Shown here: piece by piece, positions 8,998-17,107 of the stretch | How positions within the stretch are numbered: the first letter of the stretch is position 1 | How the letters are laid out: every line of letters starts with the position of its first letter | DNA from: Arthrobacter sp. TPD3018 | Lineage (GTDB): Bacteria; Pseudomonadota; Alphaproteobacteria; Sphingomonadales; Sphingomonadaceae | DNA: 64,000 nt | Assembly: GCA_003075315.1 (NCBI GenBank) | Contig: QDFQ01000001.1 | Location: forward strand, 1,407,998 to 1,471,997 | Direction: 5' to 3' | Notes under the pieces: generated by a model | Databases searched by the model: none | The model's input: only the letters and a program-made list of their open reading frames with translations | What the model was told of the DNA's origin: nothing | Made by a program: the position numbers and the translations under genes

Positions 8998-9953
8998 GGG
9001 CACCGTTCCGCATCGCCCGCGGCGTGAAGACGGCGGCTGATGTGGTGACGGTCACGATCGCGGAGGGCGACGTGCGCGGATGGGGAGAGGGCGTCCCGTA
9101 TCCCCGCTATGGCGAAACGATCGATGGCGCGATCGCCGCGATCGACGGCGTCCGCGCGCTGATCGAAGGCGGCGGAACACGGCAGGATCTCGCCCAGGCG
9201 ATGCCGCCGGGTGCCGCGCGCAATGCGGTGGACTGCGCTCTGTGGGACCTGGAGGCACGGCTTGGCCGTACAGACGTCGCGGCGCTGGCCGGCGTGCCGC
9301 CCGTCTCGGCGCTGCCATCCGCGATCACGATCGGCATCGACACGCCCGAGGCGATGGCCGCCATCGCGACGACGGTGGCGCACGTGCCACTGCTGAAGAT
9401 CAAGGTGAACCGCGAGGAGGCCGCAGCCCAAATCGCGGCGGTCCGCGCTGCCGCGCCCGCCCCCCGGCTGATCGTCGATCCCAACGAGAGCTGGCGGGTC
9501 GAGGATATCGCCGCATACCTGCCGCTGCTCCGGGCGCAGCGGGTTGATCTGCTCGAACAGCCCGTCCCGGCGAATGACGACGAGGGGCTGGCGGCACTCG
9601 CCGACGCCATCCCGATCTGCGCGGACGAAGCGCTGCACACCCGCGACGATCTCGATCGGCTGGCGGGCCGCTATAGCCATGTGAACGTCAAGCTCGACAA
9701 GACGGGCGGCTTGACCGAAGCCCTGGCGCTCGCCGGTGAGGCGCGGCAACGGGGGTTCGGGCTGATGGTGGGCTGTATGGTGTGTTCGTCGCTGGGGATC
9801 GCGCCGGCGATGCTGGTCGCCAGTGGCGCGGACTTCGTCGATCTCGACGGCCCGCTGTGGCTGGCGCAGGATCGCGGCGGCGGCGCGCGCGACAGCGACG
9901 GCATCCTGTCCGCGCCCGTGCCTGGCTTTTGGGGCACGCCCGCTTGCGCCTGA
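8955..9953 (+). CDS. dgcA: Enolase-superfamily epimerase, DgcA-like (N-acetyl-D-Glu/dipeptide epimerase)
   Basis: 332 residues in the muconate-lactonizing/Ala-Glu-epimerase branch of the enolase superfamily. Catalytic elements: KIK (Lys148, Lys150), metal ligands at Asp175 (VDPNESW), Glu201 (EQP) and Asp224 (CADEA), and the second acid/base Lys in VKLDKTGG (about 246). The N-terminal capping domain carries ARGVKTAADVV and WGEGVPYPRYGE. It is annotated elsewhere as L-Ala-D/L-Glu epimerase, but the overlap with the DUF1611 gene favours the DgcA role: N-acetyl-D-Glu to N-acetyl-L-Glu. ATG 8955 lies inside dgcN by 43 bp. A true dipeptide epimerase acting on peptidoglycan peptides remains possible. 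Confidence 0.85.
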   Translation: MRRTLTVRHDRFPLRAPFRIARGVKTAADVVTVTIAEGDVRGWGEGVPYPRYGETIDGAIAAIDGVRALIEGGGTRQDLAQAMPPGAARNAVDCALWDLEARLGRTDVAALAGVPPVSALPSAITIGIDTPEAMAAIATTVAHVPLLKIKVNREEAAAQIAAVRAAAPAPRLIVDPNESWRVEDIAAYLPLLRAQRVDLLEQPVPANDDEGLAALADAIPICADEALHTRDDLDRLAGRYSHVNVKLDKTGGLTEALALAGEARQRGFGLMVGCMVCSSLGIAPAMLVASGADFVDLDGPLWLAQDRGGGARDSDGILSAPVPGFWGTPACA

Positions 9954-11194
9954 TCCGGGGCTGGTTCGCCATTCCGTTGTGGCAGCGGGTGGTCGGCGGG
10001 TTGATCCTGGGCGTCGCGCTCGGGCTGTTGTGGCCCGAGGCGGCGGGCGCGATCCGGCTGATTGGCGATCTGTTCGTCCGGTTGATCAAGATGCTGGTGG
10101 TGCCTGTGGTGCTGGTCACCATAGCGGCGGGGATCGCCACTTTGGGTGATCCGCGGCGGCTGGGGTCGATCGGCCTGCGTACCGTAGGCCTGTTTGCGGC
10201 CACCACGCTGGTGTCGGTATCGATCGGCATGGCCGCAGGCCTGATCTTGCGCCCCGGCGCGGCCATGTCCCTGGGCGGCGTCGTGCCGCATCCGCTGGGT
10301 GCAGCAGTGACGCCGGCCGATCAACTGCTTTCGATCGTACCGCTCAATATCGTCGAGGCGCTGGTCCGCGGCGACATGCTTGCGATCATCTTCGTTGCGG
10401 TGTTGCTGGGCACAGGGACCATCCTGGCGGGTGAGGCGGGCAAGCCGGTCGCGGCGCTGTTGCAGGGCTTGTCGGCGGTGCTGCTGCAGATCGTCCGGCT
10501 GGTGATGGAGGTGACCCCGTTCGGCGTATTGGCGCTGATCGCCCAGGCAGTCGCGGTCAATGGCGCGGGTGTGTTCGTCCATGTCGGCTGGCTGGCGCTC
10601 GCCGTGGTGCTCGCCTCGCTCGTCCAGATGCTGGTAGTGCACGCCGGGCTGATCCGGTTCGTCGCGCGCCTGCCGGTGACGCGGTTTTTCCGGGGAATCG
10701 TCGACGCGCTGATCGTCGCCTTTTCCACCGCGTCGTCGTCGGCGACGCTGCCGGTCGCGCTGAGGGTCGCGCAGGACAATCTGGGCGTCTCGCGCGCGGT
10801 CGCCTCCACCGTCCTGCCGCTCGGCGCGTCGATCGGCAAGGACGGCACCGCCATGTATGTCGGGCTGCTCGGCCAGTTCGCGTTGCAGGCGCTGGGCATC
10901 GTTCCCGACGCGACGATGCTCGTCACCATGCTGCTGACCGGCGCGCTCGCTGCGTTCGGCACCGCACCCGTGCCGTCCGCCTCGCTGTTCATGCTGGCGG
11001 CGATGCTGTCGGCGGTGGGGGTCAGCACGGAGCAGACCGCGCTGGTGATCGGGCTGGTGCTACCGTTCGACCGCCTGCTCGACATGACGCGTACCGTCCC
11101 CTCGGCCTCCGCCAATCTGACGGTGGCGACCCTGGTCGCGCGCGGCGAAGGGGCGTTGGACGCCGCGCGGTTCCGCGGGCCGGTGGCCGAATAG
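9944..11194 (+). CDS. Dicarboxylate/amino acid:cation symporter (GltP/DctA family)
   Basis: Inner-membrane DAACS transporter of about 416 residues with roughly eight transmembrane helices plus re-entrant hairpins. HP1 carries the serine-rich STASSSATLP; the TM7 motif usually NMDGTA reads GKDGTAMY, and HP2 has FGTAPVPSAS. These are substrate and cation-binding regions for glutamate, aspartate or C4-dicarboxylates. There is no ATG near the natural N-terminus; TTG 9944 overlaps the dgcA stop by ten bases and gives a normal-length N-terminus (RLIRGWFAIPLWQ). It sits in the D-glutamate operon, so glutamate or a related amino acid is the likely cargo. The Asn-to-Gly-Lys change in the TM7 motif may alter ion or substrate preference. 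Confidence 0.88.
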   Translation: MRLIRGWFAIPLWQRVVGGLILGVALGLLWPEAAGAIRLIGDLFVRLIKMLVVPVVLVTIAAGIATLGDPRRLGSIGLRTVGLFAATTLVSVSIGMAAGLILRPGAAMSLGGVVPHPLGAAVTPADQLLSIVPLNIVEALVRGDMLAIIFVAVLLGTGTILAGEAGKPVAALLQGLSAVLLQIVRLVMEVTPFGVLALIAQAVAVNGAGVFVHVGWLALAVVLASLVQMLVVHAGLIRFVARLPVTRFFRGIVDALIVAFSTASSSATLPVALRVAQDNLGVSRAVASTVLPLGASIGKDGTAMYVGLLGQFALQALGIVPDATMLVTMLLTGALAAFGTAPVPSASLFMLAAMLSAVGVSTEQTALVIGLVLPFDRLLDMTRTVPSASANLTVATLVARGEGALDAARFRGPVAE

Positions 11195-11219
11195 CCTCGG
11201 CTTCGCTAGGCTGTTGTCC

Positions 11220-12104
11220 ATGAACTTGCGCCACATCGAGATCTTTCACGCCGTCTACGTCAACGGCTCCGTCTCGGCCGCGGCGCGCGCGCTCAACGTG
11301 TCGCAACCGTCGGTATCGAAGACGCTGCGGCATGCCGAAAGCCTGCTGGGGTTCGAGCTGTTTCAACGCTCCAACGGACGGCTACTGCCGACTGAGGATG
11401 CGCATGCCCTGTTCGCCGATGTCGCCGACATTCAGGAACGCGTCCGCGCGCTGCGCGAGGCGGGCCGCAACCTGCGTGTCGGTGCGGGTACGACGCTGCG
11501 CATCTCGGCGCTGCCCAGCCTGGCGCTCGGCGTCCTGCCCGATGCGGTCGCGCGGTTTCTGACGCGCCACCCCGACGTCAGTTTCGATTTGCAGACCGTC
11601 CACCACGACGACCTGCTGCGTAAATTGTACGAGCGCGAAAGCGACATCGCCATCGCCAGCGAGCCACCGCGCGGCGTCGCCTTGTCGCGCAGCTGGCTGG
11701 GCGAGGGGGAACTCGTGGTGCTGTATCGCGAACAGACGATGCCGGATGCGCCGCCGCGGATCGAGCTGTCGCAACTGGTCGATCAGCCGATCATCTCCAT
11801 GAAGGGCAGTGGCCCGATCGGCAAGCTGCTCGGCGATGAGATCGACCGTCTGGGTCTGGCGCTGAACGAGGTAGCCGTCGCGCGCACCTTCTACATCGCC
11901 GCCGCTCTAGTGCAGGCGGGGGTGGGCGTGGCGATCGTCGACAATTTCACCGCAGCGGCGTCGATCAGCCAGGGCCTGTCGATGCGCCCGCTGCGTCCTT
12001 CCGTGACGTTCGATGTCCATGCGATCCACCTGCTCGACCGCCCGCCATCGGCGCTGGCCGCCGAGTTCCTGACCCTATTGAGCGAGGAGATCGAACGCCG
12101 ATGA
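11220..12104 (+). CDS. LysR-family transcriptional regulator
   Basis: 294 residues. The N-terminal winged helix-turn-helix (MNLRHIEIFHAVYVNGSVSA, then NVSQPSVSKTLRHAES) occupies about residues 1-60. A periplasmic-binding-like effector domain covers about 90-290. ATG 11220 is preferred over an upstream TTG (11214). It follows the symporter by 25 bp and overlaps the carboxypeptidase gene in ATGA, so it is embedded in the operon rather than divergent, which is unusual for LysR. It probably senses an amino-acid intermediate of this pathway and may act at the palindrome at 3793-3807. Confidence 0.93.
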   Translation: MNLRHIEIFHAVYVNGSVSAAARALNVSQPSVSKTLRHAESLLGFELFQRSNGRLLPTEDAHALFADVADIQERVRALREAGRNLRVGAGTTLRISALPSLALGVLPDAVARFLTRHPDVSFDLQTVHHDDLLRKLYERESDIAIASEPPRGVALSRSWLGEGELVVLYREQTMPDAPPRIELSQLVDQPIISMKGSGPIGKLLGDEIDRLGLALNEVAVARTFYIAAALVQAGVGVAIVDNFTAAASISQGLSMRPLRPSVTFDVHAIHLLDRPPSALAAEFLTLLSEEIERR

Positions 12105-13549
12105 CCGGTACGGCCTTGATGCTACCCCTGATGCTGGCGGGACAGGCGGCCCTGGCATCCCCACTGTCGTCGCCAACCCCGCCTCCACCCCCGCCTGCTG
12201 TGGCGGAGGGACTGGCGAAGGCACCGCCCGGCACGCGCGTTGGTCTGCTCGTGGTCGATCCCGATGGGCGTCAGATCGTCGCGATCCGGCCCGACGAGCG
12301 TTTCATCCCCGCCTCGAACACCAAGCTGTTCACCACCGCTGCCGCCTTTGCGACGCTCGACGTATCTGCGCCGGATACAAGCGGCGGCGCGACGGTGCGG
12401 CTCGAGGGCGCGGAACGGCCGACGGTGATCCTGGCGGGGCATGGCGATGCGCGGCTGTCCTCCGCGCCGGATTGCCGGGTCGATTGCCTGTCGACGTTGG
12501 CGACCGCGGTGGCGGAGCGCACGCGGATCGTCGGCGATGTCGTCGGAGACGATACCGCCTTCCCGGACGAACGCTGGCCGCAGGGCATGAGCTGGAACAA
12601 CATGGACAGCGTCTATGGCACCGGCGTGTCGGCATTGACGCTGGACGACAATGCCGTGCCACTCACTGTCGTGCCGACGGCGCCGGGATCGCCCCTCACG
12701 GTGACGGGCGACGGCTATTTCCAGATCGACAATAGCGCGACGACCGGTCCGGCTGGCAGCGCGCGCACGCTGACGGTCGAGCGTATGCCGGGGAGCGATC
12801 GCCTGCACGTCTCAGGCAGCATTCCCGCCGACCATGCCCCGATCGTCATCCCCCTCGGGATCGACGATCCCGCGCATCACGCCGCCTGGCGTTTCGCCCA
12901 ACTGTTGCGCACGGCCGGCGTGACGGTGACGGGGCGCATTATCGTGCGGCACCGTCCGCCCGCTCCCGCGGCAACTCAGGGCGATAATGGCCCGACGGCT
13001 GCCGCAACCCCGCTGCCGGTACTGGCTCGGCTGACCCCGCCGCCGTTGGTCGAAGACCTCCAGCGCACCAACAAGATGAGCCAAAACCTCCATGGCGAAC
13101 TGCTGCTCCGCCGGCTGACGCCCAGCGGGTCGGTCGCGGATGGTCATGCGGTGGTTGCCGCAACGCTTGCCCGCGCGGGCGTGGCGACGCCGGCGTTCGA
13201 CTTTGCGGACGGGGCGGGCATGTCGAACTACAACCGCGTGACGCCGCGCGCGACGGTGGCCTTGCTAAGCTGGGCCATGACCCAACCGTGGGGCGCGGCG
13301 TGGCGCGCGACGCTGCCGATCGCGGCGACCGATGGTACGCTGACGCGTCGGTTCGTCGGTACGCCGCTGGCGGGACGGCTGTCTGCCAAGACCGGGACGC
13401 TCAACGCAGCCAATGCTTTGTCCGGCTATCTCACGGCAGCAAGTGGCCAGACGCTGATCTTCTCGGCCTATGCCAACGATATGCCGGGGGACGCGAGCGC
13501 GACGGCGACGATCGATGCAGCCCTGGTCGCGGTTGCCGCCGCGAATTGA
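12101..13549 (+). CDS. dacB: D-alanyl-D-alanine carboxypeptidase/endopeptidase, PBP4 type (peptidase S13)
   Basis: 482-residue periplasmic penicillin-binding protein that trims terminal D-Ala from, or cleaves cross-links in, peptidoglycan. Signal peptide, then Pro-rich linker; SxxK motif Ser72-Asn-Thr-Lys75 (SNTK), second motif in GMSNYNR, and KTG in AKTGTLN near the C-terminus. Length matches the family (about 480). ATGA overlap with the LysR gene ties it to the D-amino-acid operon, where it could liberate D-Ala or peptides for the upstream enzymes. It is the last gene of the operon; convergent genes begin 10 bp beyond. Confidence 0.92.
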   Translation: MTGTALMLPLMLAGQAALASPLSSPTPPPPPPAVAEGLAKAPPGTRVGLLVVDPDGRQIVAIRPDERFIPASNTKLFTTAAAFATLDVSAPDTSGGATVRLEGAERPTVILAGHGDARLSSAPDCRVDCLSTLATAVAERTRIVGDVVGDDTAFPDERWPQGMSWNNMDSVYGTGVSALTLDDNAVPLTVVPTAPGSPLTVTGDGYFQIDNSATTGPAGSARTLTVERMPGSDRLHVSGSIPADHAPIVIPLGIDDPAHHAAWRFAQLLRTAGVTVTGRIIVRHRPPAPAATQGDNGPTAAATPLPVLARLTPPPLVEDLQRTNKMSQNLHGELLLRRLTPSGSVADGHAVVAATLARAGVATPAFDFADGAGMSNYNRVTPRATVALLSWAMTQPWGAAWRATLPIAATDGTLTRRFVGTPLAGRLSAKTGTLNAANALSGYLTAASGQTLIFSAYANDMPGDASATATIDAALVAVAAAN

Positions 13550-13559
13550 GCGACGGGGC

Positions 13560-13700
13560 CTAGCCCAGCAATGCGGCCAGCGCGCTCGATGCGAGGAGCG
13601 GGGGCGCCGGGGGCAGCGCTATGGCGCGAGCCACCGGCGCTGCGACCGGCGCCAGCGCGGCGCTCCCGACGCCGGCGAGGACCCTGCGGCGGTTGATCAT
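13560..13700 (-). CDS. 46-residue ORF with Tat-like signal (possible gene relic)
   Basis: Short reading frame starting MINRRRVLAGVGSAALA, a twin-arginine-like N-region and hydrophobic stretch, then an Ala/Pro/Leu-rich tail and a stop 10 bp before the convergent dacB end. Its ATG overlaps the kinase stop (ATGA), so it would be translated by coupling. It looks like the export signal of a larger protein whose body has been lost, perhaps an exported glycosidase in the amino-sugar cluster. A genuine tiny secreted peptide is less likely. No function can be assigned. Confidence 0.4.
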   Translation of the reverse strand: MINRRRVLAGVGSAALAPVAAPVARAIALPPAPPLLASSALAALLG

Positions 13701-14581
13701 GCCATCCCCTCCTTCGGGCAGACGGGCAGTCCCGCCAGATACAGCGCGCCGTCCAGTGCATCCCCCAGCGGCTCGCTGAGCCGCGCGACGGTCCGCGCCC
13801 GTAACCACGGTCGCATCGCCTGCGACAGACCACCCAGCAGGGCACAGCGGGTCGCACCGCGCTCGAAGATCGTCTCGATAAAGCGCTCGATATGGCCCGC
13901 CGCATCTTCGACGATCGACCGCGCGATCACGTCGTCCGCCTCTGCATGCGCCATGACCAGCGGTGCGAAGCTGCCATAATCGCGCGGGGTCGCCTGATCC
14001 ATCCATGCGATTGCACGCGCGGTGTCGTGGCCGAATCGTTCGGTCACGGCCGCGCTTAACGGCGTCGCGCGGGTTCGGCCGTCCAGTGCGCGCATTGCAT
14101 GGCGCATCGCGCTGAGGCCCAGCGCGGCGCCGCTACCTTCGTCCGATATCGGGAAGCCATAGCCGCCGATACGAAAGGTATCGCCGTTCACGCGCACCAG
14201 CGCGATACTGCCCGTGCCGATGATGAGGATCGCGCCATCGGCACCGCCGTGCGCCCCCAGGTTTGCGATCACCGCATCGCTGTCGAAGACCGTGGCGGCG
14301 AAGGGGAAGGCGAAACCCTCCAGCGCCGCGCGCACGCCAGCGCGGGAAATGCCTGCCACGCCCATCGCCGCGCTGGTTTGGGCCACGTCGGCCGCGTCGA
14401 GACCCGCCCGCCGAACCACTTGGTCGGTCACGTCGCGCAGCGTCGCGTGGAGCGCGTCCAGCCCCAATCCGGCATTGGCAGGCCCAGCCTGAGCCTCGGC
14501 CAATACCCGACCGCTCGCATCGACCAGACGACTGCGGCAATGGCTGCCGCCGGCATCCACGCCCAGGAAAAAACGCGTCAT
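13697..14581 (-). CDS. BadF/BadG-type ATPase, glucosamine/GlcNAc kinase-like
   Basis: 294 residues of the ASKHA sugar-kinase fold. The N-terminal phosphate-binding loop is FLGVDAGGSHCRSRLVD, with ILIIGTGSIAL and GGYGFPISDEGSGAALG following; these match the glucosamine kinase/N-acetylglucosamine kinase group of the BadF family. It would phosphorylate glucosamine or GlcNAc in the cytoplasm. It lies 12 bp downstream of a GH84 glucosaminidase on the same strand, which supports an amino-sugar substrate. Phosphorylation position is not readable. Confidence 0.85.
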   Translation of the reverse strand: MTRFFLGVDAGGSHCRSRLVDASGRVLAEAQAGPANAGLGLDALHATLRDVTDQVVRRAGLDAADVAQTSAAMGVAGISRAGVRAALEGFAFPFAATVFDSDAVIANLGAHGGADGAILIIGTGSIALVRVNGDTFRIGGYGFPISDEGSGAALGLSAMRHAMRALDGRTRATPLSAAVTERFGHDTARAIAWMDQATPRDYGSFAPLVMAHAEADDVIARSIVEDAAGHIERFIETIFERGATRCALLGGLSQAMRPWLRARTVARLSEPLGDALDGALYLAGLPVCPKEGMA

Positions 14582-14593
14582 TCCGATCCCCCG

Positions 14594-15658
14594 CTATTGC
14601 GTCTGCACCTCTTCCAGCGTCGTGCGGAAGCGGCCGTCCAGCCAGTCGGTAATCTCGCGTGCTGCCGGATGATCGATGGCACCGTAGCGCGCGCGCAATT
14701 CGGCGTGGCGCGGCCCCAGATTGTCGAGCCCCGTGTCCTGCAGCGGCAGGATGTCACGGCGCAGCGTCGCCGCGAAATCGGGGCCGAGCACCGTCGTCGC
14801 CGCGGCCAGGAATGCCTGACCATAGGCATAGCCGTCCCCCTCGCGATAGTTCGCCGCCAGCGTCAGCGCCGGGATGCAGGACAGCAACGGTTGCGAGGCG
14901 GGATTGATCGCATGGCCGCTGACATGGTTCCGGATCGCCGCGGGTCGCCCGGTAAAGGCGCGCAGGTGAAGGTATTGCGACATCCGCACACCATCATTGA
15001 CCGGATAATTGTCCCACAGGCAGACTTTGCGGCCCAGTTCGTCCTGCACCCGCTTCAGATGCGCGACGCCGATTTCCCGCGAAATTACCTCTTCGCCGGT
15101 CCAATAGACCTGGACGCGCCGGTCGAGAAACCGGCCGAGATCGGCCAGATAGGCCGGCGGGCGGCGGCCCCAGGCCCGTTCGAGGATCGGGTCATCCGAG
15201 TAGAAACTGGGGCAGAAGAACACGCGGCTCGCACGGGTGGCGTTCGCGCAAAAATCGACGAGATCCGCCTGGCTCCGCGCCAGATCGGGCAGTTCGGCGG
15301 GCAGATCGTCGAACAGGATGGCGAGGTCGTCGAGACCCAGCGTGTCGAGGTGGGCAAGCTTTCGCCGCAGCGCTGCGCGCGATGCGTCATCGAAGGGATG
15401 CGTGCTGCCGACCGGGGTCAGCGCCACGCCGAAGCGAACGCCCCGCGCCCGGCACTCCGCGGCAAAAGCGGCCAGCGCGGCGAACTGTTCGGGCGGGTGG
15501 GGTTCCTGCCAGCGACGGCGGAGAAAGGGATCGGCCTTGGGGCCGTAATGGTAGAATCGATAGCCAGCCGGGGCGAGCGTTCGCAATACGGTGGTGCGAT
15601 CGGCCCAGCTCCAAGGCTTGCCGAACAACCCTTCGATCACGCCGAGGTTCACTGTCAT
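14594..15658 (-). CDS. GH84 beta-N-acetylglucosaminidase-like protein
   Basis: 354 residues resembling only the catalytic barrel of family GH84 (O-GlcNAcase/NagJ/hyaluronidase group), without the usual N-terminal helper domain or C-terminal modules. Features: GVIEGLFGKPWSW at the N-terminus, the catalytic Asp pair Asp117-Asp118 in ILFDDLP, RVQVYWTGEEV, and WDNYPVNDG near residue 215, all signature GH84 segments. No signal peptide, so it is probably cytoplasmic. ATG 15658 has AAAGG upstream; a longer frame exists but lacks support. With the kinase it suggests release and phosphorylation of GlcNAc-type sugars. Confidence 0.86.
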   Translation of the reverse strand: MTVNLGVIEGLFGKPWSWADRTTVLRTLAPAGYRFYHYGPKADPFLRRRWQEPHPPEQFAALAAFAAECRARGVRFGVALTPVGSTHPFDDASRAALRRKLAHLDTLGLDDLAILFDDLPAELPDLARSQADLVDFCANATRASRVFFCPSFYSDDPILERAWGRRPPAYLADLGRFLDRRVQVYWTGEEVISREIGVAHLKRVQDELGRKVCLWDNYPVNDGVRMSQYLHLRAFTGRPAAIRNHVSGHAINPASQPLLSCIPALTLAANYREGDGYAYGQAFLAAATTVLGPDFAATLRRDILPLQDTGLDNLGPRHAELRARYGAIDHPAAREITDWLDGRFRTTLEEVQTQ

Positions 15659-15683
15659 AGCCGTACCTTTCTGCCGTCGCGGA

Positions 15684-17000
15684 TCATTGGCCAGACGCCG
15701 CCACCGCGCCGCGCAAGACCGTTTCGCGCAGCGCCTCGAGCGATGGATGGGGCTCGCCATCGGGACGATGGACGCGATTCGTGAGCAGGACGACGGTCAG
15801 GCCCAACTGCGGGGAGACGGCGAACCACGTGCCCGTAAAGCCGGAATGGCCGAAGAAGGGGGCCGCGATGCCGGCGAGCTGCGTCTTGTGGAAGCCGAGG
15901 GCCTGATCGGGATCGAACGGCGTCTGCTCGAACGTCGACACCGTCGCGGCCGGCGCCAGGCGCCAGCGGCCGTAGCAGCCGCCGTTGCTGAGCACCTGCG
16001 CGTAGCGCGCAAGGTCCGTCGCCGTCGAGAACAGTCCCGCATGCCCTGCGACGCCGCCCCAGCCGAGCGCGGCATTCGCGTCGTTCGCCTCGCCGACCAG
16101 CACACGGCTTCGATAGCCTGAAAATGGCTGTGCCGGCGGGTAGGGGGCCTGCGGATAGGGCTTACCCGTCTCTGCCATCCGGCGCTGGTACCCATCCCCT
16201 TGCGAGGTCGCCGCAGCCCGTCGACGCTGGCCCGCGTCCGGCAGGAAGCCGGTGTCGGTCATGCCGAGCGGCCGGTAGATCTGCTCGCGGACGTAGCGAT
16301 CCAGCGGCATCCCCGAAACCTTAACGACGACCTCGCCCAGGATCATGAAGCCGAGGTCGGAATAGGCGAAGCGCGCGCCCGTCGGATAGCGCAGCGGTAG
16401 CGCCACGAGATAGGGCAGGGCGTTCCCCGACGATGCCCGATGCAGCCACGTCGGCTGCCATTCCCACAATCCGCTGCGATGCGTCAGCAGCTGGCGCACG
16501 GTGATGCCGGCCTTGTCGGTATTGCGGAAGGCCGGCAGCAGCGTGCCCAGCCTATCGTCGAGCGACAGCTGGCCGCGCCCCACGAGGTGAAGGATCGCAG
16601 CGGTGGTCGCCTCCACCTTGGTGATCGACGCCATGTCGAACGGCGTATCGACCGTCATCGGCCGCGGCGGGGAGAGGGGGCGCAGATCGCCCTCCGGCGT
16701 GGAGGTCAGCGTCTGCGCATTGCCGAAGGCGACGCGATGCACGATCGCGCCATGATACGCGATCAGCAGCACTGCGCCGGGGTACAGCGTGCCGACGCCC
16801 TCTCGCACGGCGGCGTCGATCGATGCGAACCGCGTGTCGGGCCTTGGCGCCTGATCGTGGAGGATCGGACAGCTGTCGGCCACGGCCGCCGCACTGGCAG
16901 AAGAGGCGGCAAGGCATACCGCCCCTGCTACCAGCCACCCGACACGCGAGAGGCGGTGGAAGCGGGGTCTGGCCGTGCCTCGGATCGTCCTGCCGTCCAT
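15684..17000 (-). CDS. Serine hydrolase, class C beta-lactamase/esterase family, exported
   Basis: About 438 residues with an N-terminal signal segment (GWLVAGAVCLAASSASA). Catalytic SxxK is in DMASITKVEA, the YxN position reads Tyr-Ser-Asp (FAYSDLG), and a C-terminal HSGFTGT stands for the KTG/HxG motif. It belongs to the beta-lactamase-like S12 group, many of which are esterases or D-amino-acid peptidases acting on cell-wall material. Start choice is uncertain: ATGs at 17000, 17012 and 17045 are all in frame; 17000 gives the cleanest signal peptide. It sits upstream of the GH84 and kinase genes, as cell-wall recycling hydrolases often do. Real antibiotic resistance is not implied. Confidence 0.85.
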   Translation of the reverse strand: MDGRTIRGTARPRFHRLSRVGWLVAGAVCLAASSASAAAVADSCPILHDQAPRPDTRFASIDAAVREGVGTLYPGAVLLIAYHGAIVHRVAFGNAQTLTSTPEGDLRPLSPPRPMTVDTPFDMASITKVEATTAAILHLVGRGQLSLDDRLGTLLPAFRNTDKAGITVRQLLTHRSGLWEWQPTWLHRASSGNALPYLVALPLRYPTGARFAYSDLGFMILGEVVVKVSGMPLDRYVREQIYRPLGMTDTGFLPDAGQRRRAAATSQGDGYQRRMAETGKPYPQAPYPPAQPFSGYRSRVLVGEANDANAALGWGGVAGHAGLFSTATDLARYAQVLSNGGCYGRWRLAPAATVSTFEQTPFDPDQALGFHKTQLAGIAAPFFGHSGFTGTWFAVSPQLGLTVVLLTNRVHRPDGEPHPSLEALRETVLRGAVAASGQ

Positions 17001-17107
17001 GACAGCGCGCATAGCATGGCCGCTGCCCGCAACCCATTCCACCATGACGCCCGCCCATAACGAAGCGTCATAGGCTGCCCGCGCGACCGCATCGGCCTTC
17101 AGGAACG

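Noticed and set aside
15684..17000. Antibiotic-resistance beta-lactamase
   Set aside because: Although it has the SxxK fold, the YSD and HSG motifs and the cell-wall context fit an esterase/peptidase of the same superfamily better.
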